Of a stretch of 64,000 nucleotides of DNA, positions 42,781 through 52,725 are shown piece after piece (the stretch's first letter is position 1; each line of letters starts with the position of its first letter). The notes beneath the pieces are model-generated. The model worked only from the letters and a program-made list of their open reading frames with translations. It was not told the DNA's origin and did not search any database. The stretch is from Streptosporangium lutulentum. GTDB lineage: Bacteria > Actinomycetota > Actinomycetes > Streptosporangiales > Streptosporangiaceae. The stretch lies in the NCBI RefSeq assembly GCF_030811455.1, contig NZ_JAUSQU010000001.1, forward strand, positions 868,001 to 932,000, written 5' to 3'. The position numbers and the translations under genes were made by a program.

Positions 42781-43968
42781 TCAGGTTCGGTGGCAGACCC
42801 GTGAGATCTCAGTGATCACGTGTTGCAGGGATCGGAAGGTGTCCGCCGGCAGCAGCCGGTCGCAGTACGGAAGAGCGGCGGCCATGCCGGCGACGCGCGG
42901 CTCGAAGCCCGGGGCGGAGGCCCTCGGGTTCATCCAGATCACGCGATGCGCGCGCCGGCGCAGGCGCGCCATCGCGGACGCCAGGGCCTCCGGGGAGTCG
43001 CTGTCCCAGCCGTCCGAGCCGACGATCACGATGGCGCCCCGGACCGCTCCTCCGTGGTGGGAGGACAGCAGCGCCCGCACGTTGGTCGCTATCAGCGTCC
43101 CGCCGAACCGGTCGGTGACCTTGTCCGTGGCCTGCTCGATGGCGACGGCCGCCGACTTGTGCGTCAGGACCGTGGTCAACCGGGTCAGCGACGTCGCGAA
43201 GGCGAACACCTCCGCGTCGGCGGCCAGCGCCAGGGCGCGCATCAGGTGAAAGTAGGCCTGTGCCTGCGCCTGCATGGACTGGCTGACGTCACAGAGCATG
43301 ACGACCCGTCGCGGTTTGTCGATCGCCCGCTCCCGCACCAGGCGAAGGGGCTCCCAGCCGGTCCGGCGAGAGCGCTGTACGGTGGCCCGCACCGCGATGC
43401 GGCGGCCTCGGGGACCCGCGGCGAGCCGCCGGCTCCGCCGGGTGGGCCAGTCGGCCACGAGCGAGCGCAGCCACGTGCCGAGCAGTTCCATCTCCCGGGC
43501 GTCGAGGTGTTCGAACGGGACCTCCGCCAGGCCGGAGACGTCGTTCGGCAGGCGGTCGGGTACGGCGAGCGAGCCGTCCGGCTCGTCCGCGCCGGCGACC
43601 ACCGGGGGGAGCGTCGCCCAGGGCAGCGCGTCCCCGGGCCGCTGCTCCGAGGAGGCGCCGGGCAGGGAGGCGAGGACGTCGTCGTCCCCGCCGATGGTCC
43701 GCGACCGACGGCGCGCGTGCGGATCGAGCGACAGGGCCACGCCGCCGAACACCGCCGCGAACACCGCGTCGAAGACGTCGATCTCCGAGCGCCGCCGTAC
43801 CAGGCTGATCCGGGCGGTCCAGTACAACCTCGTCGGCGAGTCCGGAGGGGACACCTCCAGTGCGCGGACGAGGTTCTCGACGGCGGTGAGACCGACGGGC
43901 ACGCCACGCTGCCGAAGGCGGACCGCGAGCGCGACGGCGAACGCCGCGCGGTCGACCCCCGGCACCAT
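42781..43968 (-). CDS. coxE: CoxE-like von Willebrand factor A protein
   Basis: 395 residues from ATG 43968, where homology begins (MVPGVDRAAFAVALAVRLRQ). A TTG 69 bases upstream, inside coxG, is an alternative start. The C-terminal VWA domain carries the MIDAS motif in MLCDVSQSMQAQAQAYF and later VGSDGWDSDSPEAL. CoxE works with the CoxD AAA+ ATPase in maturing the active site of aerobic CO dehydrogenase (addition of the sulfur and copper to molybdenum). Last gene of the cox operon. Confidence 0.88.
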   Translation of the reverse strand: MVPGVDRAAFAVALAVRLRQRGVPVGLTAVENLVRALEVSPPDSPTRLYWTARISLVRRRSEIDVFDAVFAAVFGGVALSLDPHARRRSRTIGGDDDVLASLPGASSEQRPGDALPWATLPPVVAGADEPDGSLAVPDRLPNDVSGLAEVPFEHLDAREMELLGTWLRSLVADWPTRRSRRLAAGPRGRRIAVRATVQRSRRTGWEPLRLVRERAIDKPRRVVMLCDVSQSMQAQAQAYFHLMRALALAADAEVFAFATSLTRLTTVLTHKSAAVAIEQATDKVTDRFGGTLIATNVRALLSSHHGGAVRGAIVIVGSDGWDSDSPEALASAMARLRRRAHRVIWMNPRASAPGFEPRVAGMAAALPYCDRLLPADTFRSLQHVITEISRVCHRT

Positions 43969-43996
43969 CGGGGAACCGGCCGGGTCGGGGGACGAC

Positions 43997-44857
43997 TTAC
44001 GCGACAAGGAGATAGACGACGACGGCGAGGACGACAAGAAGGGCGACGGTGACGGGAAGCGCCCGCTTGTAGACGGAGCTGCCGGCGATGCTCATCACGT
44101 CCAGCGGTTCGGCGTCGGACGCCGGGGTGATGACGCGTCCGCGCGCCGGATCGGCGTCGCCCGTTCCCGAGGGTGCTTCCCCGGTCTCGGCTGTTTCCCG
44201 GGACGGCGTATCGGCCTTGCCCGTTCCCTCGGGTACCGCATCGGTTCCGTCTGTTTCCCGAGACGGCGTATCGGCTTCGCTCGTTTCCCGGGGTGCCGCA
44301 TTGGCGTCGGCCGCCTCCTGGAGTGCCGGGCCGGGACGCGCCGGCGTCTTTCGGACCTCGTCCGGCCGGGCGACGCCGGGCGAACCGGGGTCCGCGGCCG
44401 GGGTGGCGGGGACGCCGACCGCGAGCTTTCCCTCAAGGCAGGCCGCGAACTGGCCGAGCAGCTTCCCGGAGACCTCTTTGATCATTCCACTGCCGAGCTG
44501 GGCGATCTTGCCGGAGATCTTCAGATCCGTGTCGACGGTGACGACGGTGTGCGCGCCGTCGGCCCGGAGCCGCGCGGTGATGACCGCCGAGGCGTTGCCC
44601 GCCCCGCGCGAGTCGCGGCCCTTGGCGTCGATGACGGCGCGATGGTTCGTGTCGTCCTTCTCGACGAACCGGACCGTGCCGGCGTACTCGGAGACGACAG
44701 GGCCGACCTTGACCTTCACCTTGCCGGAGTAGACGTCGCAGTCCACCCCGGTCAGTTGAGCGCCGGGCATGCACGGGGCGATGCCCTCGAGATCGGTGAG
44801 CACCGCCCACGCCTGATCGATCGGAACGCCGACGGTGAACTCGTGGTCAATCCTCAT
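43997..44857 (-). CDS. coxG: CoxG-family SRPBCC protein with repeat linker and membrane anchor
   Basis: 286 residues from ATG 44857 with GGGAGAGG upstream. Residues 1-145 are the CoxG/SRPBCC domain (FTVGVPIDQAWAVLTDLEGI, CMPGAQLTG, KVKVKVGPVVSEYAGTV). A ~90-residue Thr/Glu/Ala-rich linker with ~20-residue degenerate repeats follows, then a C-terminal membrane segment (ALPVTVALLVVLAVVVYLLV). CoxG recruits CO dehydrogenase to the cytoplasmic membrane, where it meets the respiratory chain; the anchor helix fits that role. Confidence 0.88.
   Translation of the reverse strand: MRIDHEFTVGVPIDQAWAVLTDLEGIAPCMPGAQLTGVDCDVYSGKVKVKVGPVVSEYAGTVRFVEKDDTNHRAVIDAKGRDSRGAGNASAVITARLRADGAHTVVTVDTDLKISGKIAQLGSGMIKEVSGKLLGQFAACLEGKLAVGVPATPAADPGSPGVARPDEVRKTPARPGPALQEAADANAAPRETSEADTPSRETDGTDAVPEGTGKADTPSRETAETGEAPSGTGDADPARGRVITPASDAEPLDVMSIAGSSVYKRALPVTVALLVVLAVVVYLLVA
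44161..44340 (-). repeat. 60-bp degenerate tandem repeats in the coxG linker
   Basis: About three units with an exact 60-bp period (44161, 44221, 44281) encode the low-complexity linker between the SRPBCC domain and the membrane anchor. Confidence 0.75.
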
Positions 44858-44878
44858 GGCCTCTCCCTGTGCTGTCGA

Positions 44879-45769
44879 TCAGGCGGTCGCGCCGTGGGCA
44901 CGGCCCAGATGGCCGAGTGCCCCGGTGATCGCGTCGCAGTCGTCCGGTGTCTTCGCGATGGTGCTGAGTGTCCGGACGACGTCCTCCCGGACCAGGTCGG
45001 TCGCGCCGAGCGCGGACAGGGCGGAGACCCAGTCGATCGCCTCCGCCATGCCGGGCGCCTTGTCGAGGTCGAGCAGGCGCACGCGGCCGATGAACGCGGT
45101 GACCGACCGGATCAGGGGCTCGTTCGCGGCCGGAACCGAACGACGCAGGATCTCCGCGGCCCGCTCAGCCGGGGGAAAGTCGATCCAGTGGTACAGGCAG
45201 CGCCGCCGGAGCGCGTCGTGCAGGTCCCTGCTGCGGTTGGAGGTCAGGACGACGATCGGCCGGCGCTTCGCCGTGAACGTGCCGAGCTCCGGGATCGTGA
45301 TCGAGGACTCGCCGAGGAACTCGAACAGCAACGCCTCGAACTCGTCGTCCGCGCGGTCGATCTCGTCGATCAGCAGCACGGGCGGCATCGGCCCGCTGTG
45401 CCGGATGGCCCGCAGGATCGGGCGCTCCTGCAGGAACTCCTCGCTGAACAGGTCGGCGTCGGTCAGGTTGTCCCGCCGCGACTCGGCCAGCCGGATGGCG
45501 AGCAGCTGCCGTTGGTAGTTCCACTCGTAGAGCGCCTCGCTCGCCGTCAGCCCCTCGTAGCACTGCAGCCGGATCAGGGGCGTGACCAGGGCGCGGGCCA
45601 GGGCCTTGGCCGCGGTCGTCTTGCCGACGCCGGGCTCACCCTCCAGGAGCAGGGGCTGACCGAGGGTCAGCGCGAAGAACAGCGCCGAGGCGGTGCCCTC
45701 GTCGACCAGGTAGTCCATGTCGTCCAGGCGTCGCTGGACCTCGGCGGCATCGGCGAAGATCTGGTTCAC
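44879..45769 (-). CDS. coxD: CoxD-like MoxR AAA+ ATPase
   Basis: 296 residues from GTG 45769. Walker A GEPGVGKTT (44-52), Walker B VLLIDEIDRA, sensor 1 LTSNRSRDLHDALRRRC with arginine fingers. This is the MoxR form that partners with VWA proteins. CoxD is needed for post-translational assembly of the Mo-Cu site in CoxL. It is separated from the XdhC/YHS gene by 6 bases and from coxG by 21 bases, firmly within the operon. Confidence 0.92.
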   Translation of the reverse strand: MNQIFADAAEVQRRLDDMDYLVDEGTASALFFALTLGQPLLLEGEPGVGKTTAAKALARALVTPLIRLQCYEGLTASEALYEWNYQRQLLAIRLAESRRDNLTDADLFSEEFLQERPILRAIRHSGPMPPVLLIDEIDRADDEFEALLFEFLGESSITIPELGTFTAKRRPIVVLTSNRSRDLHDALRRRCLYHWIDFPPAERAAEILRRSVPAANEPLIRSVTAFIGRVRLLDLDKAPGMAEAIDWVSALSALGATDLVREDVVRTLSTIAKTPDDCDAITGALGHLGRAHGATA

Positions 45770-45775
45770 GACGTT

Positions 45776-46756
45776 CTACAGCCCTCCTTCCTCCGCGTAG
45801 CGCCGGCGGCAACCCGGTCCGCAGAACCACACGTCCTCACCGCCGACGGCCAGGTGGGGCGTGCCGGGGGAGAGGGTCACGGTCATGCCGCAGATCGGGT
45901 CGACGGCCTGCGCCTTCGGGGCCGTCGCGGGTCCGCCGCCCGGTCCGGGAACCGCCGTCGCGGGTCCGCCGGCCGGCGACCCGGAAGTCGGCGTCGAGGG
46001 TTCGCCGCCGGGCGGGCCGGAAGGCGTCGCCGCCGGGGTCAGTCCCCGGGTGCGGATCGCGGCGACGATCTCCGCCAGGATCGACAGGGCGATCTCGGGC
46101 GCGGTACGGGCCCCGATCCGGAGCCCGACCGGCGAACGGACCCGCCGGCGTTCGGCCTCGGTGAGTTCCATCTCCGCCAGCACCGCCGTACCGCGCCGGT
46201 GGCTGGCGACCAGGCCGACGTACTCGACCCCGGCGTCCAGCGCGGCGCGGATGGCGGCGATCTCGTCGCGCCCGTGGCTGCACACCACGACCGCGGTGGC
46301 GCCCGCCGGACCCCGCTCGTCCGCCGCCCGCCGTACGGTGAGGTCCAGCGGGCGGGCCAGCTCGGCCAGCGCCTCGGCGATCGGCGACCGGCCGACGATC
46401 CAGATCACCGGCGACGGGAGCAACGGCTGGAGAAAGATCTCCAGCGCGCCGCCGGACAGGCAGGGGTTCACCACGACCTGGGCGCCGGGAGACTCGGGGA
46501 AGTCCAGCTCGCCTTCCGGCAGCACCCGCAGCAGCACGGACCGGCCGTCCCGAAGCGCGCCGAGAGCAGCCGTGCGCACGGAGCTCTCGGCGCACTGGCC
46601 GCCGACGAAACCCTCGATGGAGCCGTCGAGCAGGACGATCGCGTCGTCGCCGGGGCTGACCGCCGTCGGGAAATGGGCGCGGACCACGACCGCGTGGACG
46701 AACGGAACGCGGTCGGCGACCAGTTCCCTCATTCGCGTCGAGATGCCGGAAAGCAT
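45776..46756 (-). CDS. XdhC/CoxF-family maturation factor fused to a YHS domain
   Basis: 326 residues from ATG 46756 with GGAG upstream. The N-terminal XdhC_CoxI part has VLLDGSIEGFVGGQCAESSV, followed by a Rossmann-like part (VIWIVGRSPIAEALAELA, VGLVASHRRGTAVL). A Pro/Gly/Ser-rich linker then leads to a YHS metal-binding domain (VDPICGMTV then WFCGPGCRRRYAEEGG). XdhC proteins load sulfurated molybdenum cofactor into Mo hydroxylases. YHS domains bind metals such as copper, so the fusion might help deliver copper to the Mo-S-Cu site; that is inference. Confidence 0.85.
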   Translation of the reverse strand: MLSGISTRMRELVADRVPFVHAVVVRAHFPTAVSPGDDAIVLLDGSIEGFVGGQCAESSVRTAALGALRDGRSVLLRVLPEGELDFPESPGAQVVVNPCLSGGALEIFLQPLLPSPVIWIVGRSPIAEALAELARPLDLTVRRAADERGPAGATAVVVCSHGRDEIAAIRAALDAGVEYVGLVASHRRGTAVLAEMELTEAERRRVRSPVGLRIGARTAPEIALSILAEIVAAIRTRGLTPAATPSGPPGGEPSTPTSGSPAGGPATAVPGPGGGPATAPKAQAVDPICGMTVTLSPGTPHLAVGGEDVWFCGPGCRRRYAEEGGL

Positions 46757-46772
46757 GAACGCTCCGATTCGG

Positions 46773-49162
<2,390 letters not shown>

Positions 49163-49166
<4 letters not shown>

Positions 49167-49678
49167 GAGGCGGTCCCGGTGGTGACGGTGGGCGAGTCCG
49201 CCTCGTGCGCCTGCGAGCCGGCCTCGTGAGCGGCGGCCCATCGCACGGAACGGATGATGGTCGCGTAGCCGGTGCACCGGCAGATCTGGCCGGAGATCGC
49301 CTCACGGATCTCCTGCGCCGACGGGTCGGGGTTGCGGTCGAGCAGGGCTCGCGCGGTCATCATCATGCCGGGCGTGCAGAACCCGCACTGCAGCCCGTGG
49401 CACTCCATGAATCCCCGCTGCACCGGATCGAGCTCGCCGTCCCGCTCAAGGTCTTCCACCGTGCGCACCTCGTGGCCGCCGGCCGTCGCCGCGAGCATGG
49501 TGCACGACTTGACGGGCTCACCGTCGAGCCACACCACGCAGGTGCCGCAGTTGCTGGTGTCGCAGCCCCAGTGGGTGCCCGTCAGGCCGAGATGGTCGCG
49601 CAGGAAGTGGACCAGGAGCAGGCGGCCCTCGATCTCCCTGGTGATCTCCTCGCCGTTGACGGTCATCGAAACCTGCAT
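49163..49678 (-). CDS. coxS: Aerobic CO dehydrogenase, small iron-sulfur subunit
   Basis: 171 residues from ATG 49678. It carries two [2Fe-2S] clusters: the plant-ferredoxin motif in GCDTSNCGTCVVWLDGEPVKSC and the helical-domain motif in CGFCTPGMM with QICRCTGY. It relays electrons from the Mo site in CoxL to the FAD in CoxM. A C-terminal tail of ~20 residues (AAHEAGSQAHEADSPT) is family-poor. It lies one base from the coxM stop and overlaps coxL by 4 bases. Confidence 0.95.
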
Positions 49679-49679
49679 G

Positions 49680-50555
49680 TCAGGCCCCCTCGTTGATCCG
49701 GGCGACGGACCGGCGCAGGGCCCGCTTGGTGAGTTCCTTGGCGAGGTGGCGCTTGTAGTCGGCGCTGCCGCGCATGTCGGTGACCGGGTCGCAGCTCTCC
49801 GCGGCGAGGGCGCCGGCCCGCTCATAGAGCTCCTCGGACGGTCGTCTCCCGCGCAGCGCCTCGGAGACCGCGGGGAGTCCCGTCGTGTTCGGGCCCACCG
49901 CGGCGAGGCCCACCCGGGCGTCGGCGATCACCTCGCCGTCCAGCCAGACGGCCGTGCCCGCGGACGCGATCGCCCAGTCGCCCGCGCGGCGCTCGACCTT
50001 CTCGTAGGCGCTGGACCCGCCCTCCCGCACCGGGATGCGGATCTCGATCAGCATCTCGCCGTCCCCGACGGCGGTCTCGTAGGGGCCGCGATGGAACTCC
50101 TCCATCGTCACGACCCGCTCGCCGGTCCGGTTGCGGATCACGCAGCTTGCTCCGAGGGTGGTGCACACCGCGGACAGATCCTCCGACGGGTCGGCCTGGC
50201 ACAGCGAGCCGCCCAGGGTGCCGCGGTTGCGGACGACCGGATCGGCGATGACCCGCTCGGCGTCACGGAAGATCGGGAAAGTCGCGGCGAGCGCGTCCGA
50301 CTCGAGCAACTCGCGGTGCCGGGTCATCGCGCCGATACGGATCCGGGCCGGCTCCATCCGGATGTAGCCCAGTTCGCCGTGGAGTTCGTTGATGTCGATC
50401 AGATACTCCGGGTTGGCCAGCCGGAGCTTCATCATCGGGAGCAGGCTGTGGCCACCCGCGAGGAGCCGCGCGGAGCCGCCCAGCCGCTCCAGCAACCCGA
50501 TGGCGTGATCGACGCTGGTGGCACGCTCGTATTCCAGCGGGGCCGGAACCTGCAT
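49680..50555 (-). CDS. coxM: Aerobic CO dehydrogenase, medium FAD subunit
   Basis: 291 residues from ATG 50555, where homology begins (MQVPAPLEYERATS). The frame extends 11 codons upstream without support. FAD-binding motifs AGGHSLLPMMKLR and TLGGSLCQADPSED are intact, and the C-terminal CO-dehydrogenase flavoprotein domain follows. It accepts electrons from CoxS and delivers them to the respiratory chain. First gene of the coxMSL order typical of form I clusters. Confidence 0.95.
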   Translation of the reverse strand: MQVPAPLEYERATSVDHAIGLLERLGGSARLLAGGHSLLPMMKLRLANPEYLIDINELHGELGYIRMEPARIRIGAMTRHRELLESDALAATFPIFRDAERVIADPVVRNRGTLGGSLCQADPSEDLSAVCTTLGASCVIRNRTGERVVTMEEFHRGPYETAVGDGEMLIEIRIPVREGGSSAYEKVERRAGDWAIASAGTAVWLDGEVIADARVGLAAVGPNTTGLPAVSEALRGRRPSEELYERAGALAAESCDPVTDMRGSADYKRHLAKELTKRALRRSVARINEGA

Positions 50556-50587
50556 GCGACACCCCCTTGTCTGGTGCTTGGCAGCCA

Positions 50588-50616
50588 AGTGGACCCCCGT
50601 CCGATAGCACTGTCAA
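50588..50616 (-). promoter_or_regulatory. Candidate cox operon promoter
   Basis: On the minus strand TTGACA (50616-50611) is followed after 17 bases by TCCACT (50593-50588), 33 bases before the coxM start. The -35 is perfect and the -10 weak, which would suit activation by a LysR regulator. Just upstream a 7-bp direct repeat (ATTCGCT at 50630 and 50639) is a possible operator. Confidence 0.4.
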
Positions 50617-50653
50617 CAGCCACCTAAGGATTCGCTTAATTCGCTCGGGAAAC

Positions 50654-50676
50654 GCGTGCCCGCCGGACGGGCACGC
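50654..50676. repeat. 9-bp stem-loop in the divergent cox/hydroxylase region
   Basis: A perfect 9-bp stem (50654-50662 with 50668-50676) with a 5-base loop. The 593-bp region 50556-51148 also holds an 18-bp perfect palindrome at 51069-51086 but no convincing gene. Confidence 0.6.
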
Positions 50677-51068
50677 GAGGGCGCCCGCCGGACGGCCCGC
50701 TCACGCGGGGGAACGGGTGCCGCGAATCCACGCCGTCACCGGCCCCGATAAACTCTCCCGAATCCGGGATGTACCAGAGACGGACATGAGGATCAGGAGA
50801 TGCGGACGGGCTACGACGCCGTGCTTGGCCGCCCTTCACGGGCGTCCACCCGGGGTGCCGGTCGCCGGTTGCTAAATGGAGCATCCTCCGCTTACCCTGT
50901 CAGGCATCGGAGGGTCCTTCGGCCGGCGGCCGCCGCGACCTCGGTTCCGCTGCCGGGAACAGGATCGTCATGACGGCATCACCACCCGGTTCACCCATGA
51001 GTCCACCACCGGCGAGGTCGTCGCGGGCATCGATCTGATCGGCGAACCGTCCGTCGTCCTCCGAGAAC

Positions 51069-51086
51069 GCCTCCGGTACCGGAGGC
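51069..51086. promoter_or_regulatory. 18-bp perfect palindrome, candidate operator
   Basis: The palindrome GCCTCCGGTACCGGAGGC lies 63 bases before the start of the divergent Mo hydroxylase operon. It could be a regulator site or a leader hairpin. Confidence 0.4.
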
Positions 51087-51148
51087 GGGACCGCTCGCGT
51101 CCCGGCCGTCGGCGGCGGACCTCCAACGCCTTGTCTTCAGGAGATGTA

Positions 51149-51736
51149 ATGGACACCACGTCCAGTGCCATTTCGCTACGTGTCAACGGCGAAACATATT
51201 CACTCACGGTCGACAACCGCACCACCCTGCTCGACGCCCTGAGGGAACGCCTCGATCTGACAGGGACGAAGAAGGGCTGCGACCACGGGCAGTGCGGAGC
51301 CTGCACCGTGCTCCTCGACGGCCGGCGGGCCAACTCCTGCCTTCAGCTCGCGGTCGCCGCCGAGGGGCGCGCGGTCACCACGATCGAGGGCGTGGCCGAC
51401 GGCGAGCGGCTGCATCCGGTGCAGCAGGCGTTCCTCGACTTCGACGGCTACCAGTGCGGCTACTGCACGGCCGGTCAGGTCTGCTCCGCGGTCGCCGTGA
51501 TCGAGGAGCACGCCGCGGGCTGGCCGAGCGCCGCCACGGCCGACGTCCGGCCCGAAGCGGGGCCGCCCTCACTCGACGACGACGAGATACGGGAGCGGAT
51601 GAGCGGCAACCTGTGCCGGTGCGGAGCGTACGTGTCGATCGTGCGCGCGGTCGCGGCGGCGGCGTCGCAGGCGGCGGCGGAACGCGAATCCGCCGGTGAC
51701 ACGGTTCAGGCCGGCGGGGCGCGGGTGACGGCATGA
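51149..51736 (+). CDS. Molybdenum hydroxylase iron-sulfur subunit (PaoA/YagT-like)
   Basis: 195 residues from ATG 51149 with CAGGAGA upstream. It carries two [2Fe-2S] motifs: GCDHGQCGACTVLLDGRRANSC, then CGYCTAGQ with NLCRCGAY. Unlike E. coli PaoA there is no Tat signal, so this complex should be cytoplasmic. A ~30-residue insert (GWPSAATADVRPEAGPPSLD) separates the two cysteine motifs. Stop and next start overlap (ATGA). Confidence 0.92.
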   Translation: MDTTSSAISLRVNGETYSLTVDNRTTLLDALRERLDLTGTKKGCDHGQCGACTVLLDGRRANSCLQLAVAAEGRAVTTIEGVADGERLHPVQQAFLDFDGYQCGYCTAGQVCSAVAVIEEHAAGWPSAATADVRPEAGPPSLDDDEIRERMSGNLCRCGAYVSIVRAVAAAASQAAAERESAGDTVQAGGARVTA

Positions 51737-52725
51737 GAGAGTTCGGCTACAGGCGCGTGACCGAGGTGCCCGAGGCGGTCGCCCTGCTCACCACGAACCC
51801 CGAGGCCCGCTTCCTCGGCGGCGGCACCAACCTCGTCGACCTGATGAAGGCCGGCGTGGAGAACCCCTCGCTGCTGGTCGACGTCCGCGAGCTCCCGCTC
51901 GACCGGATCGAGGTCGCGGACGACGGGGCACTGAAGATCGGCGCGACCGTGACCAACAGCGACCTCGCCGCGAACCCCGAGGTCAGACGCCGCTACCCGG
52001 CACTGGCCCAGGCGGTGCTCGCGGGCGCGTCCGGCCAGCTGCGCAACATGGCCACCGTCGGGGGGAACCTGCTGCAGCGCACCCGCTGCGGGTACTTCGG
52101 CGACACGGCCCAGCCGTGCAACAAGCGGGTGCCCGGCAGCGGGTGCCCGGCGCTCAAGGGCGAGCATCACAACCACGCCATCCTCGACTGGTCCGAGCAC
52201 TGCGTGGCCACCCATCCCTCGGACATGGGAGTGGCGCTCGCCGCCTTCGACGCCGTCGTCTCCGTTCACACGGCTGACGGACCCGCCGAGCTGTCACTGC
52301 CGGAGTTCTATCTTCCGGTCGGCGACACCCCGCACCGCGAGACCGCGCTGCCGCCCGGCGCGCTGATCACCGGAGTGACCCTTCCGGCCGCCCCGGTGGC
52401 GGCCCTGTCCCGTTACCGCAAGGTGCGGGAGCGCGCGTCCTACGCGTTCGCCAACGGCTCGATCGCGGCCGCCCTGGACGTCGAGGACGGCACCGTACGG
52501 GATGTGCGGCTCGCCTTCGGTGCGGTCGCGTCCCGGCCGTGGCGCGCGCGGGAGGCCGAACGAGCGCTGACCGGCGGACCGGCGACGGCCGAGGCGTTCG
52601 CCGCCGCGGCCGACGCCGAGCTGGCCGCGGCCAGGCCCCTGACGCACAACGGGTACAAGGTGCCGCTGATCCGGAATCTGGTCGTGACCATGCTGACCGA
52701 GCTCACCCAGGAGGCCGTCCGATGA
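51733..52725 (+). CDS. Molybdenum hydroxylase FAD subunit with extra cysteine cluster (PaoB/YagS-like)
   Basis: 330 residues. FAD motifs LGGGTNLVDLMKAG and ATVGGNLLQRTRC are present. C119, C129, C138 and C157 (LQRTRCGYF, QPCNKR, GSGCPA, EHCVATHPSD) reproduce the insert that binds an additional [4Fe-4S] cluster in PaoB-type subunits, which ordinary xanthine-oxidase FAD subunits lack. It passes electrons from the Fe-S subunit to its acceptor. Overlaps both neighbours by 4 bases. Confidence 0.92.
   Translation: MREFGYRRVTEVPEAVALLTTNPEARFLGGGTNLVDLMKAGVENPSLLVDVRELPLDRIEVADDGALKIGATVTNSDLAANPEVRRRYPALAQAVLAGASGQLRNMATVGGNLLQRTRCGYFGDTAQPCNKRVPGSGCPALKGEHHNHAILDWSEHCVATHPSDMGVALAAFDAVVSVHTADGPAELSLPEFYLPVGDTPHRETALPPGALITGVTLPAAPVAALSRYRKVRERASYAFANGSIAAALDVEDGTVRDVRLAFGAVASRPWRAREAERALTGGPATAEAFAAAADAELAAARPLTHNGYKVPLIRNLVVTMLTELTQEAVR

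Noticed and set aside
43969..44037. Upstream TTG start for coxE inside coxG
   Set aside because: The extra 23 residues are the out-of-frame reading of the coxG membrane anchor and show no family similarity; ATG 43968 was preferred, though the lack of a ribosome site there leaves some doubt.
50567..51148. Short frames in the cox/Mo-hydroxylase intergenic region
   Set aside because: They lack ribosome sites and family similarity; the region is better explained as divergent promoters with palindromes.
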